Source: Pseudomonas sp. GD03919 (GTDB lineage Bacteria; Pseudomonadota; Gammaproteobacteria; Pseudomonadales; Pseudomonadaceae). Taken from it: a stretch of DNA of 64,000 nucleotides. Made by a program: the position numbers and the translations under genes. The notes under the pieces are model-generated. The model made no database searches. It was not told the DNA's origin and worked only from the letters and a program-made list of their open reading frames with translations. Within the stretch, counting starts at the first letter, position 1. Each line of letters opens with the position of its first letter. The DNA is taken from the NCBI RefSeq assembly GCF_029814935.1, contig NZ_CP104582.1, positions 2,852,001 through 2,916,000 of the forward strand. Reading direction: 5' to 3'. Shown here piece by piece: positions 9,523 through 20,046 of the stretch.

Positions 9523-10113
9523 ATGCCCGCATCCAATGCCTCTTCCTGCTGCTCCGTTCTACTGCTTTCCGGTGGTCGAGGCCAGCGTATGGGCGGACGT
9601 GACAAGGGCTTGCTGAACTGGCGCGGGCGCCCGCTGATCGCCTGGCTGCACGACCTGACCAGGCCACTGAGCGATGATCTGATCATCTCCTGCAACCGCA
9701 ACCAGGAGCACTACGCGCCGTATGCCGATCAACTGGTCGCCGACCAGGAACAGGACTTCCAGGGCCCCCTGGCCGGCATTCGCGCCGGCATGGCCGCGGC
9801 CCGTCATGAGCAGATGCTGGTACTGCCTTGCGACGCACCGCTGGTCGATCATGCCCTGATCGAGTCACTGCTCGCCCAGGCTGGCAGCCAGCCCGTGGTG
9901 ATTCGCCAGAATGATTACTGGCAGCCGCTGTTCTGCCTGCTGCCGACCCGTTTGCGCGATGACCTGGAACAGGCCTGGCAGTCAGGGGAGCGCAGCCCGC
10001 AACGCTGGTTTGGCAGACTAGCGCCCATCGCCGTCGACTGCCCCGCACAAGATTCACGCCTGGCCAACCTGAACACCCCGGACATGCTCGCTTCCAGCGC
10101 TAATATTGACTGA
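9523..10113 (+). CDS. mobA: Molybdenum cofactor guanylyltransferase MobA
   Basis: 196-residue nucleotidyltransferase that attaches GMP to molybdopterin, forming the MGD cofactor. The nucleotide-binding motif [18 protein letters not shown] lies near the N terminus, and [13 protein letters not shown] and [10 protein letters not shown] are further MobA signatures. I start it at MPASNASS because GGAG sits about 9 bases upstream. It is transcribed away from moaB-moeA from a short shared promoter region. Confidence 0.93.
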   Translation: MPASNASSCCSVLLLSGGRGQRMGGRDKGLLNWRGRPLIAWLHDLTRPLSDDLIISCNRNQEHYAPYADQLVADQEQDFQGPLAGIRAGMAAARHEQMLVLPCDAPLVDHALIESLLAQAGSQPVVIRQNDYWQPLFCLLPTRLRDDLEQAWQSGERSPQRWFGRLAPIAVDCPAQDSRLANLNTPDMLASSANID

Positions 10114-10199
10114 TGCTATAAAGCCATAAGGAACTCACGTGACAGTTTCACGTCTGAGCGAAGGCATAGCCAAACCGTTAGCCCTCAAGGAGACAGACC

Positions 10200-10421
10200 A
10201 TGAACAAACGGATCATTCCCACACTGCTGATGACACTAGGCTTCGTTGTCCTGGCCGGCTGCTCGACCCCCTCGGTGATCACGCTCAACGATGGACGTGA
10301 GATCCAAACCGTGGACAAGCCCAAGTACGATGAAGACTCAGGCTTCTACGAATTCGAGCAACTGGACGGCAAACGCGCCACGATCAACAAGGATCAGGTG
10401 CAAACCATCAAGGAACTCTGA
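10200..10421 (+). CDS. YgdI/YgdR-family small lipoprotein (DUF903)
   Basis: 73 residues: a signal ending in VVLAGC (lipobox) and a mature part of about 50 residues, SVITLNDGREIQTVDKPKYDEDSG, which folds as an SH3-like barrel in this family. Conserved IxxNxG and the GFYEFEQLDGKR turn fit DUF903. AAGGAGAC lies 8 bases upstream of the ATG. The role of these lipoproteins is not established. It stands alone between mobA and tRNA-Pro. Confidence 0.88.
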   Translation: MNKRIIPTLLMTLGFVVLAGCSTPSVITLNDGREIQTVDKPKYDEDSGFYEFEQLDGKRATINKDQVQTIKEL

Positions 10422-10520
10422 GCAGGAAAGTCCGAGGCGCTGCTGGAGGATGCTCGGCCCGAATATTTTTCAGGCTAACCCCTTGTGCGGTAAAAGTTTT
10501 TCAGTAGAATATTCCTTATT

Positions 10521-10597
10521 CGGAGTGTAGCGCAGCTTGGTAGCGCGTCTCGTTCGGGACGAGAAGGTCGCAGGTTCGAATCCTGTCTCTCCGACCA
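10521..10597 (+). tRNA. tRNA-Pro (anticodon CGG)
   Basis: A 77-nt cloverleaf with encoded CCA. The anticodon loop is TTCGGGA, giving CGG, which reads the proline codon CCG. The T arm GGTTCGAATCC is standard. The acceptor stem has a T-T apposition at pair 6-67, otherwise paired. Confidence 0.95.
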
Positions 10598-10637
10598 ATC
10601 CCTTGTTCCAGCATGTCTCTACATGTCTCGGAACCCC

Positions 10638-10667
10638 AGAAAACCCGGCCTCTGCGCCGGGTTTTCT
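10638..10667 (+). terminator. Terminator after tRNA-Pro
   Basis: A 12-bp perfect stem (AGAAAACCCGGC with its complement, 6-nt loop) ending in TTTTCTGTTTC, 40 bases past the tRNA. It could also work on the minus strand. Confidence 0.75.
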
Positions 10668-10894
10668 GTTTCTGGCTGTCTCACCTTATCCCCGGTCATC
10701 TCTACCTAATTGGCATGCTCGGCAAAACACCTATAACCCAGCATACCAAACAGCCATGAAACGAGCGGATATCAAGCGCCGGCCGATGGCTGATACCACC
10801 CTCTCTAGCCTCGAACCCGAAGAAAAAAGGCGCAGGTTTGCGGGTTTTTATTGCTTGCACGAACGCCTCGCAGGAGGCGTCCGAGTGGTCGATT

Positions 10895-12739
10895 TTAGAA
10901 GCGCTCTATATCGGCCTTGGTTTCGAGCTGCTGAAGCAGCGCAGCGAAGTCCTGCTGACCGGCACGCGAAGCCAGGAAGTTGCGGTACATGGCCAACTCT
11001 TCCTCAGTCAGCGCCTCCTCCGGCACGTTGACGCCATCAAGGCGCAGGACGACATAGTCACCATTGTTCAGCGTTACGCCCGCAAAGCTCGGCTCACCCG
11101 CCTTGGCTGGCTTGGGCATACGGAACAGCGCCTGCAGCACCTTCGGCTCGACGCCATCCTGGCTGCGCGTGGCAGCTTCCTGCACTTGCCAGTCACTGAT
11201 GCTTTCACCGCTCTCGGCAGCGGCCAGCTGCTTCTCGCCTTCAGCCTTGGCGGCAGCAGCGGCACGCTCCTGCTGCAGATGGGCACGAATGCTCTCGGCA
11301 ACCTGATCCAGCGGCAACTGCTCGGGCTTCTTGTGCTCCTTCACACGCACTACGACGACGGTACTCGGATCCAGTTCGATGGTCGAGCTGTTGGTGCCGT
11401 CTTCCAGCACTTCAGGGCTGAAGGCAGCCTGCAGCACCTGACGATTGGCAGTGATGCCGGTAGCGCCCCCTTCACGACCAAAGGGTTCACTGGTCTTGAC
11501 CTCAAGGTTCAGCTCCTGAGCCGGCTGCGCCAGATCCGAAGCCTCGAACGCAGCATCTTCCAGTTGCTTGGTGGCTTCGACGAAGCGCAATTCGACCTGC
11601 TGAGTCTTGAAGTCACGTGCCAGCTTGTCCTTGAGACTGTCGAAGCTGGGCACTTCCGGAGCCTGTACACCCAACAGCTTGATCAGGTGCCAGCCGAACT
11701 CGCTCTTCACCGGCTCGGAAACCTGATCCTGTTGCAGCGCATAGAGCGCTTCCTCGAAAGCCGGATCGTAGACGCCAGGGCCGGCATAACCCAGATCACC
11801 GCCATCGGCGGCAGAACCTGGATCCTGCGAGAATTCCTTGGCCAGGGCCGCAAAATCTTCGCCAGCGTCGACACGCGCCTTGATCTCTTCGATCTTGCTG
11901 CGCGCAGCTTCGTCATCGCCTTCGATGAGGATGTGCGCGGCCTGACGCTGCTCGGCCAGGTTGGCGATTTCGCTCTCATAGAGCGGCTGCAGTTCCTCGT
12001 CGCTGACTTCGACCTGATCGAAGAAGCTTTCCTTGTGCAGCTCGACGTACTCCAACACCACCTGCTCGGGACTCATGAACTCACTGGCGTGCTCGGCGTA
12101 GTACGCCTGGACGTCAGCTTCGCTCAACTCGATCGCAGCTGGATCGGCCTTGATGGTGAGGCTGGCGAAATCGCGGGTCTGCCGCTCGAGGTTGGCGAAC
12201 GCACGCGCCTGCTGCTCGGTGGCGAAGCTGCTGGCGCCGATACCGGCACGCAACTGGCCAATCAGCATTTCCTCTTCCAGCATCTGACGGAACTGCAGAC
12301 GGGTATAGCCCATCTGGCGAATGACCTGATCGAAACGGGCGGCATCGAAGCGGCCGTCTACCTGAAACTCGGGCGTCTGCAGAATCACCTGATCCAGCGA
12401 TGCCTGCGAGAAAGCGAAACGAGCATTGCCTGCTGCCTGAAGCAGCAGCTTACGCTCGATCAGCCCCTTGAGCGATGCCTCACGCAGCAGGCGATCATCG
12501 AGCAGCGAGGCATCGAAATCACGCCCCAGCTGCTGCAGCAACTGACGACGCTGCATTTCAACGGCCTGATTGAGCTCGTCGAGGGTAATGGTGTCACCGT
12601 TCACCTCGGCCGCATTATTGCGGTTACTGGTACCGGTGACGATGGCCTCGAAGCCGGTAAACGCCATCAGCATAACGATTAGGCCGATGATGGTCTTGGC
12701 AATCCAACCGCGTGAATTGTCCCTGATGTTTTGCAGCAT
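10895..12739 (-). CDS. ppiD: Periplasmic folding chaperone PpiD (SurA/parvulin family)
   Basis: 614 residues. One N-terminal membrane anchor ([19 protein letters not shown], about residues 14-32) is followed by a large periplasmic region with a SurA-N-like chaperone part and a parvulin-type rotamase domain near residues 265-360 ([41 protein letters not shown]). PpiD sits at the Sec translocon and helps envelope proteins fold. I start at [11 protein letters not shown], which has GGGGGAAG just upstream; the frame is open ten codons further. It closes the tig-clpP-clpX-lon-hupB-ppiD order common in gammaproteobacteria. Confidence 0.95.
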   Translation of the reverse strand: MLQNIRDNSRGWIAKTIIGLIVMLMAFTGFEAIVTGTSNRNNAAEVNGDTITLDELNQAVEMQRRQLLQQLGRDFDASLLDDRLLREASLKGLIERKLLLQAAGNARFAFSQASLDQVILQTPEFQVDGRFDAARFDQVIRQMGYTRLQFRQMLEEEMLIGQLRAGIGASSFATEQQARAFANLERQTRDFASLTIKADPAAIELSEADVQAYYAEHASEFMSPEQVVLEYVELHKESFFDQVEVSDEELQPLYESEIANLAEQRQAAHILIEGDDEAARSKIEEIKARVDAGEDFAALAKEFSQDPGSAADGGDLGYAGPGVYDPAFEEALYALQQDQVSEPVKSEFGWHLIKLLGVQAPEVPSFDSLKDKLARDFKTQQVELRFVEATKQLEDAAFEASDLAQPAQELNLEVKTSEPFGREGGATGITANRQVLQAAFSPEVLEDGTNSSTIELDPSTVVVVRVKEHKKPEQLPLDQVAESIRAHLQQERAAAAAKAEGEKQLAAAESGESISDWQVQEAATRSQDGVEPKVLQALFRMPKPAKAGEPSFAGVTLNNGDYVVLRLDGVNVPEEALTEEELAMYRNFLASRAGQQDFAALLQQLETKADIERF

Positions 12740-12803
12740 GCTTCCCCCAGAACGACTGTACAGAGCCACCAGCCGCGCAGTGTGGGTAATTCCGGATAGA
12801 AGA

Positions 12804-12827
12804 AAGGCGCATCCTGGGATGCGCCTT
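12804..12827 (-). terminator. Terminator between hupB and ppiD
   Basis: A 10-bp stem with a 4-nt loop (AAGGCGCATC and its complement) followed on the minus strand by TTCTTC. It lies 100 bases past the hupB stop and should reduce read-through into ppiD. Confidence 0.6.
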
Positions 12828-12928
12828 CTCGTAACGCGTCAAGCGATCAGTACAGGCATGGAAACTGTCTGCCCTGCCGCCCAACAACCGCCAGAAAGGT
12901 CTGACGGCGAGACAAATTCAGAAGACGC

Positions 12929-13201
12929 TTAGTTGACAGCGTCTTTCAGAGCCTTGCCAGCTTTGAAGCCCGGGATCTTGGCAGCAGCGATGTTGATCGG
13001 CTTGCCAGTCTGCGGGTTGCGGCCAGTACGAGCAGCACGCTCTTTGACAGCGAAGGTGCCGAAGCCAACCAGTACGACAGAGTCACCAGCCTTCAGGGCG
13101 CCAGTGACGGATTCAATCACTGCATCCAGCGCGCGGCCAGCAACAGCTTTCGGGATATCAGCAGATGCAGCGATGGCATCGATCAGTTCCGACTTGTTCA
13201 C
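12929..13201 (-). CDS. hupB: DNA-binding protein HU-beta
   Basis: 90-residue nucleoid protein. It has the complete HU fold: helical N terminus [26 protein letters not shown], the VVLVGFGTF beta strands, and the DNA-wrapping arm with [12 protein letters not shown] carrying the intercalating proline. It starts with GTG, with AAGGGGAC about 6 bases upstream. HU bends and compacts DNA. Its place downstream of lon matches E. coli and Pseudomonas. Confidence 0.97.
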   Translation of the reverse strand: MNKSELIDAIAASADIPKAVAGRALDAVIESVTGALKAGDSVVLVGFGTFAVKERAARTGRNPQTGKPINIAAAKIPGFKAGKALKDAVN

Positions 13202-13336
13202 TCTAAGTCCCCTTATTTCTGTTGAGTTTGTTTCTTGATTTTAAGTCTAAGCAAAGCGGGTGCTGGAGGGCCTGCCGACACAATAAGAGCCGCCTTATAA
13301 CAAGGGCTCAAAAATTGTGTCAAGGAAGCCATCCTG

Positions 13337-15733
13337 CTAATGCGTGCTGATTCGCTCCTTGGAATCAGACTCGCGCTTGTCATCCGTTGCAACCATCTCG
13401 GGAGCCGCATCGGGCAAGGGCTCCGGGGCGTATTGCAGCGCAATTTGCAGGACCTCGTCAATCCATTTAACCGGTTTAATCTGCAGGTCTTGCTTAATAT
13501 TTTCCGGAATTTCTTTCAAATCGCGCACATTTTCTTCGGGAATGATCACGGTCTTGATTCCACCCCGATGCGCCGCCAGAAGTTTCTCTTTCAGCCCGCC
13601 GATGGCCAGTACCTGACCCCGCAGGGTGATTTCACCAGTCATGGCGACATCGGCACGAACCGGAATCTGGGTCAACGCCGAGACCAGTGCCGTGCACAGG
13701 CCAATACCCGCACTCGGGCCGTCCTTCGGTGTGGCACCCTCAGGCATGTGGATGTGAACGTCGCACTTCTCGTTGAAATCAGCCGCGATCCCCAGACTTT
13801 TCGCTCGACTGCGCACCACAGTCATGGCCGCCGTCATCGACTCAGCCATGACATCACCCAGCGAGCCGGTCTTGATCAATACGCCCTTGCCAGGCACCAC
13901 AGCGGTCTCGATGGTCAGCAACTCGCCACCGACCTGAGTCCAAGCCAGACCGGTCACCTGACCGATCTGATCCTGCTGCTCGGCAAGGCCGTAGCGGTGC
14001 TTGCGTACGCCAAGGAAATGCTCGAGTGACGCAGCCGTCACAGTAACCTGGAAACGCTTCTCGCCAATGTGCTCCCTGACCGCCTTGCGGCAGACCTTGG
14101 CGATCTGCCGCTCCAGACTGCGCACACCGGCCTCGCGGGTGTAGTAGCGGATGATGTCGCGGATGGCAGACTCGTCGAACTCCAGTTCGCCCTTCTTCAG
14201 GCCATTGGCCTTGATCTGCTTGGGCGCCAGGTACTTGATGGCAATGTTGACCTTCTCGTCCTCGGTGTAGCCCGGCAGACGGATGACCTCCATGCGATCC
14301 AGCAACGGACCGGGGATGTTCATCGAGTTGGCGGTGCAGAGGAACATCACGTCCGACAGGTCGTAGTCGACCTCGAGGTAGTGATCGTTGAAGTTGTGAT
14401 TCTGCTCCGGGTCGAGCACTTCCAGCAGCGCCGAGGCAGGATCGCCGCGCATGTCCTGACCCATCTTGTCGATCTCGTCGAGCAAAAACAGCGGGTTGCG
14501 CACGCCCACCTTGGTCATCTTCTGGATCAGGCGGCCCGGCATCGAACCGATATAGGTGCGGCGATGGCCACGGATCTCGGCCTCATCACGCACGCCACCG
14601 AGCGCCATGCGTACGAACTTGCGGTTGGTCGCGGTAGCGATGGACTCAGCCAGCGAGGTCTTGCCCACACCGGGCGGACCGACCAGGCACAGCACCGGCC
14701 CTTTGAGCTTCTTCACCCGCTTTTGCACGGCGAGATATTCAAGAATGCGCTCCTTGACCTCTTCCAGGCCGTAATGGTCGGCATCAAGGATGCTCTCGGC
14801 ACGCGCCAGATCCAGACGTACCTTGCTCTCGGCCTTCCACGGCACGTTTACCAGCCAGTCGATGTAGGAGCGCACCACAGTCGCTTCAGCGGACATCGGC
14901 GACATCTGCTTGAGCTTGTTCAGCTCGGCATTGGCCTTGGTCAGCGCTTCCTTGGTCAGCCCGGCGTTATCGATGCGCTTCTTCAGCTCGTCAAGTTCGT
15001 TGTGACCTTCGTCGATGTCGCCCAGCTCCTTCTGAATGGCCTTCATCTGCTCATTCAGGTAGTACTCGCGCTGGCTGCGCTCCATCTGCTTCTTCACCCG
15101 ACCACGGATGCGCTTCTCGACCTGCAGCAGGTCGATCTCGGCATCCAGCAGTGCCAGCACATGCTCGACACGGGCGGACAACGAGGTGATCTCGAGAATC
15201 TCCTGCTTCTGCTCGATCTTCAGCGCCATGTGCGCCGCCATGGTGTCGACCAGGCGGCTGGGCTCATCGATGCTGTTGAGCGAAGACAGGACTTCAGCCG
15301 GAACCTTCTTGCCCAGCTGTACGTACTGCTCGAATTGGCTGAGCAGGCTGCGAGTGAAGACCTCAGACTCACGCTCGAGCGTCTCGCCCTCTTCGATCAA
15401 CTGCACCTCGGCCCGGCAGTGATCATCGAGCTCGATGAAGCGCTCGATGGAACCGCGCTGCTCACCCTCCACCAACACCTTGACGGTGCCGTCGGGTAGC
15501 TTGAGCAGTTGCAGCACGGTGGCGACGGTGCCCACGCGATACAGATCCTGATCGCTCGGATCATCCACCGCCGGATTCTTCTGGGCCACCAGCAGAATCT
15601 GCTTGTCGCCCGTCATCGCTGCCTCCAGGGCTTCGATGGATTTCTCGCGCCCGACGAAAAGCGGGATGACCATGTGCGGATAGACCACTACATCGCGCAA
15701 TGGCAGGAGAGGCAATTCGATGGTTGTCTTCAT
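13337..15733 (-). CDS. lon: ATP-dependent protease Lon
   Basis: 798-residue AAA+ serine protease that degrades misfolded and regulatory proteins in the cytoplasm. The order is a Lon N-terminal substrate-binding domain ([15 protein letters not shown]), a coiled-coil region, Walker [11 protein letters not shown] near residue 355, Walker [12 protein letters not shown], and the C-terminal protease domain with the catalytic serine in DGPSAGIGL and the partner lysine in [14 protein letters not shown]. The length is typical. It has its own heat-shock-type promoter at 15793-15821 and a terminator separating it from clpX. Confidence 0.98.
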   Translation of the reverse strand: MKTTIELPLLPLRDVVVYPHMVIPLFVGREKSIEALEAAMTGDKQILLVAQKNPAVDDPSDQDLYRVGTVATVLQLLKLPDGTVKVLVEGEQRGSIERFIELDDHCRAEVQLIEEGETLERESEVFTRSLLSQFEQYVQLGKKVPAEVLSSLNSIDEPSRLVDTMAAHMALKIEQKQEILEITSLSARVEHVLALLDAEIDLLQVEKRIRGRVKKQMERSQREYYLNEQMKAIQKELGDIDEGHNELDELKKRIDNAGLTKEALTKANAELNKLKQMSPMSAEATVVRSYIDWLVNVPWKAESKVRLDLARAESILDADHYGLEEVKERILEYLAVQKRVKKLKGPVLCLVGPPGVGKTSLAESIATATNRKFVRMALGGVRDEAEIRGHRRTYIGSMPGRLIQKMTKVGVRNPLFLLDEIDKMGQDMRGDPASALLEVLDPEQNHNFNDHYLEVDYDLSDVMFLCTANSMNIPGPLLDRMEVIRLPGYTEDEKVNIAIKYLAPKQIKANGLKKGELEFDESAIRDIIRYYTREAGVRSLERQIAKVCRKAVREHIGEKRFQVTVTAASLEHFLGVRKHRYGLAEQQDQIGQVTGLAWTQVGGELLTIETAVVPGKGVLIKTGSLGDVMAESMTAAMTVVRSRAKSLGIAADFNEKCDVHIHMPEGATPKDGPSAGIGLCTALVSALTQIPVRADVAMTGEITLRGQVLAIGGLKEKLLAAHRGGIKTVIIPEENVRDLKEIPENIKQDLQIKPVKWIDEVLQIALQYAPEPLPDAAPEMVATDDKRESDSKERISTH

Positions 15734-15792
15734 GATTTCGGCTCAGCGGCGGCCATAAGGCCGTAAACAGGCGGGATTACCCTTGGCTTTTA

Positions 15793-15821
15793 AGATGGGG
15801 GTAGCTCCCGTAAAAAACAAG
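15793..15821 (-). promoter_or_regulatory. Heat-shock sigma-32 type promoter of lon
   Basis: On the minus strand CTTGTT (15816-15821) is followed after 15 bases by CCCCATCT (15793-15800), an exact match to the CCCCATnT -10 element of RpoH promoters; the -35 keeps CTTG. The predicted start is about 50 bases before the lon ATG. lon is a classical heat-shock gene. Confidence 0.7.
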
Positions 15822-15839
15822 CGCAATGTCCAGAAAAGC

Positions 15840-15862
15840 GAAGGGGCCCGAGGGGCCCCTTC
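15840..15862 (-). terminator. Terminator after clpX
   Basis: A 10-bp GC-rich stem (GAAGGGGCCC with its complement, 3-nt loop), 20 bases past the clpX stop, continuing GCTTTTC on the minus strand. Confidence 0.75.
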
Positions 15863-15882
15863 TTTGCATCGTGTGACAGCCG

Positions 15883-17163
15883 TCAGGCCTCTGGAGCGGC
15901 CTTGGCCTGAGGCTCGCTGTTCTCGTAGATCAGCAGCGGCTTGGACGAGCCCTCGATGACGCTCTCGTCGATCACCACCTTGCTCACGTCCTGCTGGGAC
16001 GGGATCTCGTACATGGTGTCGAGCAGAATGCCCTCGAGAATCGAACGCAGACCACGTGCACCGGTCTTACGCTCCAGCGCCTTCTGTGCCACGGATTTCA
16101 GTGCATCGGGGCGGAACTCCAGATCCACGCCCTCCATCTCGAACAGCTTGGCGTACTGCTTGGTCAGTGCGTTCTTCGGCTCGGTGAGAATCTGCACCAG
16201 CGCAGCCTCATCCAGCTCCTCAAGCGTCGCGATCACCGGCAGGCGACCGACGAACTCGGGGATCAGGCCGAACTTGACCAGATCGTCCGGCTCCACTTCA
16301 CGCAGGGATTCGCCGATCTTCTTGCCTTCCTGCTTGCTGCGTACCTCGGCACCGAAACCGATGCCGCCCTTGGTGGAGCGTGCCTGGATGACTTTCTCCA
16401 GACCGGCAAAGGCACCGCCGCAGATGAACAAAATGTTGCGCGTGTCGACCTGCAGGAACTCCTGCTGTGGATGCTTGCGCCCACCCTGCGGAGGAACCGA
16501 AGCCACAGTACCCTCGATCAACTTGAGCAGCGCCTGCTGCACGCCCTCGCCCGACACGTCACGAGTGATCGACGGGTTGTCGGACTTGCGCGAGATCTTG
16601 TCGATTTCGTCGATGTAGACGATGCCCATCTGGGCCTTCTCGACATCGTAATCGCACTTCTGCAACAGCTTCTGAATGATGTTCTCGACATCCTCCCCCA
16701 CATAACCAGCTTCGGTCAGGGTGGTGGCATCGGCAATGGTGAACGGCACATTGAGCAGGCGTGCAAGGGTTTCAGCCAGCAGCGTCTTACCCGAACCGGT
16801 CGGACCGATCAGCAGGATATTGCTCTTGCCCAGCTCGACATCATCTTTCTTGTCACGCTGATTGAGGCGCTTGTAGTGGTTGTACACCGCTACCGACAGC
16901 ACCTTCTTGGCACGCTCCTGACCGATCACGTACTGATCGAGGATACCGCTGATTTCCTTGGGTGCCGGGAGTTTGTGCGCACTGCTCTCGGCCTGGGCTT
17001 CCTGCACCTCCTCGCGGATGATGTCATTGCACAGGTCGACGCATTCGTCGCAGATGAAGACGGAAGGACCGGCGATCAACTTGCGCACTTCATGCTGGCT
17101 TTTGCCGCAGAAGGAGCAATAAAGCAGTTTGCCGTTGTCCTCACCGTTACGGGTGTCAGTCAT
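15883..17163 (-). CDS. clpX: ATP-dependent Clp protease ATP-binding subunit ClpX
   Basis: 426-residue AAA+ unfoldase that feeds substrates to ClpP. The N-terminal zinc-binding domain has CSFCGKSQ and CDECVDLC (four Cys). Next come Walker [15 protein letters not shown], the pore loop region [11 protein letters not shown], Walker [10 protein letters not shown] and the C-terminal sensor-2 ARGLR. The IGFGAEV loop that docks on ClpP is present. The ATG of MTDTRNGED is chosen over an upstream in-frame ATG because it matches the family N terminus. It lies 107 bases downstream of clpP. Confidence 0.98.
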   Translation of the reverse strand: MTDTRNGEDNGKLLYCSFCGKSQHEVRKLIAGPSVFICDECVDLCNDIIREEVQEAQAESSAHKLPAPKEISGILDQYVIGQERAKKVLSVAVYNHYKRLNQRDKKDDVELGKSNILLIGPTGSGKTLLAETLARLLNVPFTIADATTLTEAGYVGEDVENIIQKLLQKCDYDVEKAQMGIVYIDEIDKISRKSDNPSITRDVSGEGVQQALLKLIEGTVASVPPQGGRKHPQQEFLQVDTRNILFICGGAFAGLEKVIQARSTKGGIGFGAEVRSKQEGKKIGESLREVEPDDLVKFGLIPEFVGRLPVIATLEELDEAALVQILTEPKNALTKQYAKLFEMEGVDLEFRPDALKSVAQKALERKTGARGLRSILEGILLDTMYEIPSQQDVSKVVIDESVIEGSSKPLLIYENSEPQAKAAPEA

Positions 17164-17270
17164 TCGATCAATCCAATACGGTAGGCTTGAAACACAAGAT
17201 GAAGGCAAATGCGGGCATTTTCAAGGGCGCAGGTCGCGCCATTCAAGAACGCCCGCAGCAGATGCATCAC

Positions 17271-17912
17271 CTAGACCGGCATTTGACGCTTTTCATGCAC
17301 GGCATCGACCAGACCATATTCCACGGCGCGCGACGCACTCATGAAGTTGTCGCGATTGGTATCGCGCTCGATGGTTTCCAGGCTCTGACCGGTGTGATGC
17401 GCCAGCAGCTCGTTCAGGCGCTCGCGAATGAACAGAATTTCCTTGGCATGGATCTCGATATCAGAGGCCTGCCCCTGGAAACCGCCCAATGGCTGGTGAA
17501 TCATCACCCGCGAGTTCGGCAGGCAGAAACGCTTACCCTTGGCGCCGCCCGCCAGCAGGAATGCCCCCATGCTGCAGGCCTGGCCAATGCAGGTGGTGGA
17601 CACGTCGGCCTTGATGAACTGCATGGTGTCGTAGATCGCCATGCCGGCAGTCACCGAGCCGCCCGGCGAGTTGATGTACAGGTGGATGTCCTTGTCCGGG
17701 TTTTCTGCTTCCAGAAACAGCAACTGGGCGCAGATCAGGTTGGCCATGTAGTCCTCAACCGGACCGACCAGGAAGATCACGCGTTCCTTGAGCAGGCGCG
17801 AATAGATGTCGTAGGCACGCTCGCCACGAGCGGACTGCTCGATGACCATCGGCACCAGGCCGCCAGCGGCCTGGATTTCAGGCATGTTTTGCATAAAAGG
17901 ATTGCGGGACAT
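17271..17912 (-). CDS. clpP: ATP-dependent Clp protease proteolytic subunit ClpP
   Basis: 213-residue self-compartmentalised serine protease subunit. The catalytic serine is in [14 protein letters not shown], the histidine in MIHQPLGG, and the aspartate follows in the [11 protein letters not shown] region. The N terminus [10 protein letters not shown] ahead of [13 protein letters not shown] looks like the Pseudomonas housekeeping ClpP1. It is placed between tig and clpX, with a hairpin separating it from tig. Confidence 0.98.
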   Translation of the reverse strand: MSRNPFMQNMPEIQAAGGLVPMVIEQSARGERAYDIYSRLLKERVIFLVGPVEDYMANLICAQLLFLEAENPDKDIHLYINSPGGSVTAGMAIYDTMQFIKADVSTTCIGQACSMGAFLLAGGAKGKRFCLPNSRVMIHQPLGGFQGQASDIEIHAKEILFIRERLNELLAHHTGQSLETIERDTNRDNFMSASRAVEYGLVDAVHEKRQMPV

Positions 17913-17951
17913 GTCTTGCGCTCACTCCCTAATAGTCATATCTCAAATACG

Positions 17952-17979
17952 CATAAGCCAGCACTGAGGCTGGCTTATG
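17952..17979 (-). terminator. Hairpin between tig and clpP
   Basis: A perfect 11-bp inverted repeat (CATAAGCCAGC and its complement, 6-nt loop) 30 bases past the tig stop. It lacks a strong T-tract on the minus strand (CGTATTTG), so it may attenuate transcription or protect RNA ends rather than fully terminate. Confidence 0.5.
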
Positions 17980-18006
17980 GTGGTGTGCTCGAACGAGGTT
18001 GCCAGA

Positions 18007-19317
18007 TCAGTCGGCTTTAGGAGCTTCTGCCGGCTTGACTGCGTCTTCGTAGGAAACCGCTTTATCGGTCACGTTGGCCTTCTGCAGAACAGTATCTACA
18101 ACTTGCTCTTCCAGTACAACCGAACGCACTTCGTTCATTTGCTGGTCGTTCTTGTAGTACCAGGCAACGACCTGCTCAGGCTCCTGATAAGCCGAAGCCA
18201 TCTCTTCGATCAGCTCACGAACACGGGCTTCATCGGGCTTCAGCTCGAACTGCTTGACCACTTCAGCGACGATCAGACCCAGCACGACGCGGCGCTTGGC
18301 CTGCTCTTCGAACAGTTCGGCCGGCAGCTGATCAGGCTTGATGTTGCCACCGAACTGCTGAACGGCCTGCACACGCAGACGGTTCACTTCGTTGCCGATC
18401 AGCGCCTTCGGTACTTCAATCGGGTTGGCAGCCAGCAGACCGTCCATGACCTGGTTCTTGACCTTGGACTTGATGGCCTGACGCAGTTCGCGCTCCATGT
18501 TCTTGCGAACTTCGGCGCGGAAGCCTTCCAGACCACCTTCCTTGATGCCGAACAGGGCGAAGAACTCGTCGTTCAGCTCAGGCAGTTGCGGCGCGGAAAC
18601 GCTGTTCACGGTGACGGTGAACTCGGCGGTTTTGCCGGCCAGGTCAAGGTTCTGGTAGTCCTCGGGGAAGGTCGGATTGATCACGCGCTCTTCACCAGCC
18701 TTGGCACCGACCAGGGCGTCTTCGAAGCCCGGGATCATGCGACCGGAGCCCAGCACCAGCTGGGTGCCCTTGGCGCTGCCGCCGGCGAAGGCTTCGCCGT
18801 CGATCTTGCCGACAAAGTCGATGTTCAGCTGATCGCCATTTTCGGCAGCACGCTCAACAGCTTCGAAGCGGGTGTTCTGCTTGCGCAGGATATCCAGCAT
18901 GTTGTCGACATCACTGTCGGAGACTTCAGCCTGCAGGCGCTCGATGGCGATAGTGTCGAGGCCAGCCACCTGGAACTCAGGGAATACTTCGAAAGTAGCC
19001 ACATATTCCAGATCCTTGCCCTTCTCGAAGGACTTCGGCTCTACGGCCGGAGCGCCGGCCGGGTTCAGCTTCTGCTCGACCACGGCTTCATAGAAGGTAG
19101 CCTGGATCAGGTCGCCCAGGGCTTCCTGACGCGCAGCATCTTCGTAACGCTGACGGATGACGCTCATCGGCACCTTGCCAGGGCGGAAGCCAGGAACCTT
19201 GGCACGACGGGCAGTCTGTTGCAGACGCTTGTTGACTTCGGCCTCGATGCGCTCGACGGGTACGCCGACAGTCATGCGGCGCTCAAGAGCAGAAGTGCTT
19301 TCAACAGAAACTTGCAT
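18007..19317 (-). CDS. tig: Trigger factor (ribosome-associated chaperone)
   Basis: 436-residue chaperone and prolyl isomerase that binds nascent chains at the ribosome exit. The ribosome-docking signature is [20 protein letters not shown] in the N domain (residues about 38-57). The FKBP-type PPIase domain follows, with [20 protein letters not shown], then the long helical C domain. I chose the ATG of [14 protein letters not shown], preceded by GAGG at good spacing; the frame is open 21 codons further upstream but there is no better start. First protein gene of the Clp/Lon quality-control block. Confidence 0.97.
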   Translation of the reverse strand: MQVSVESTSALERRMTVGVPVERIEAEVNKRLQQTARRAKVPGFRPGKVPMSVIRQRYEDAARQEALGDLIQATFYEAVVEQKLNPAGAPAVEPKSFEKGKDLEYVATFEVFPEFQVAGLDTIAIERLQAEVSDSDVDNMLDILRKQNTRFEAVERAAENGDQLNIDFVGKIDGEAFAGGSAKGTQLVLGSGRMIPGFEDALVGAKAGEERVINPTFPEDYQNLDLAGKTAEFTVTVNSVSAPQLPELNDEFFALFGIKEGGLEGFRAEVRKNMERELRQAIKSKVKNQVMDGLLAANPIEVPKALIGNEVNRLRVQAVQQFGGNIKPDQLPAELFEEQAKRRVVLGLIVAEVVKQFELKPDEARVRELIEEMASAYQEPEQVVAWYYKNDQQMNEVRSVVLEEQVVDTVLQKANVTDKAVSYEDAVKPAEAPKAD

Positions 19318-19445
19318 GGATATTCCTCGTTGCACAGACATAAGCCGGCTCGAACCGGCCCCGAATTCAAGGCCAAGCATTCTAGAGGGTCAATGTGCAG
19401 AAGTCACCCTAGAAGCAGGCGGCAGTCGGGAGGGCTATATAAAGA

Positions 19446-19530
19446 TGGTGCGGACGGAGAGACTCGAACTCTCACACCTTGCGGCGCCAGAACCTAAATC
19501 TGGTGTGTCTACCAATTTCACCACGTCCGC
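19446..19530 (-). tRNA. tRNA-Leu (anticodon TAG)
   Basis: An 85-nt class II tRNA with a long variable arm (GCGCCGCAAGGTGT), encoded CCA and the anticodon loop TTTAGGT, giving TAG, which reads CUA. Last of the three tRNAs before tig. Confidence 0.95.
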
Positions 19531-19549
19531 GTGGTTTTTAACATGAAAC

Positions 19550-19575
19550 AAAAACGCCAGGCTTTAGGCCTGGCG
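19550..19575 (-). terminator. Terminator-like hairpin between tRNA-His and tRNA-Leu
   Basis: Stem CGCCAGGC with its complement (8 bp, 5-nt loop) followed on the minus strand by five T. It lies inside the tRNA cluster, 11 bases past tRNA-His, so it may cut down tRNA-Leu or tig read-through, or serve in 3'-end processing. Confidence 0.6.
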
Positions 19576-19585
19576 CTTTGGAATA

Positions 19586-19661
19586 TGGGGTGGACGATGG
19601 GGATCGAACCCACGACACCAGGAGCCACAATCCTGTGCTCTACCAACTGAGCTACGCCCAC
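19586..19661 (-). tRNA. tRNA-His (anticodon GTG)
   Basis: A 76-nt cloverleaf with encoded CCA and anticodon GTG. The base before position 1 (19662) is also G on this strand, matching the extra G-1 that histidyl-tRNA synthetase needs. Confidence 0.95.
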
Positions 19662-19700
19662 CATATTGCATTTGCTTACTCAACTTGCCTGACCGCCAAA

Positions 19701-19777
19701 TGGCGCACCCGGCAGGACTCGAACCTGCGACCATCCGCTTAGAAGGCGGATGCTCTATCCAGCTGAGCTACGGGCGC
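19701..19777 (-). tRNA. tRNA-Arg (anticodon TCT)
   Basis: A 77-nt cloverleaf with encoded CCA, anticodon loop CTTCTAA (TCT, reads AGA) and a standard T arm GGTTCGAGTCC. First gene of the Arg-His-Leu cluster. Confidence 0.95.
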
Positions 19778-19888
19778 CTATCCATCCGCTAGCGCAGACT
19801 TACAAGCTTTCGACTTGAACCTCGCCACTAGAGCTTGGATCTTGCCGTCTCACCCAGCGAGTGGCTGTTCCTGAGAAGCGGGGCGAAT

Positions 19889-19915
19889 GTTATAGGCGCC
19901 TCCCAACCTCGTCAA
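19889..19915 (-). promoter_or_regulatory. Promoter of the tRNA-Arg/His/Leu cluster
   Basis: TTGACG (19910-19915) and TATAAC (19889-19894) on the minus strand, 15-bp spacer (or TAACAT at 17 bp), followed by a GC-rich discriminator (GCCCC) typical of stable-RNA promoters. It is about 110 bases upstream of tRNA-Arg. Confidence 0.6.
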
Positions 19916-20046
19916 CAGAAATTTTCAAAAAAATTCAGCGATTTAAAGGAGTTACGCGAAAACAGCGGCAGGCGCCTTTGCCCGGGTGAGCACCCATGCG
20001 AGAATGCGCGTCCTTTTTTCATCCTTATTAATGGTTAACCAGCGCA

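Noticed and set aside
10862..10879. Terminator for ppiD (ACGCCTC...GAGGCGT)
   Set aside because: The hairpin lacks a T-tract on the ppiD strand; another candidate nearby has only a 4-bp stem.
10838..12682. A 614-codon plus-strand frame opposite ppiD
   Set aside because: Antisense shadow of ppiD; no ribosome site or recognisable motif.
14069..15499. A 476-codon plus-strand frame opposite lon
   Set aside because: Antisense shadow; Lon motifs on the minus strand account for the sequence.
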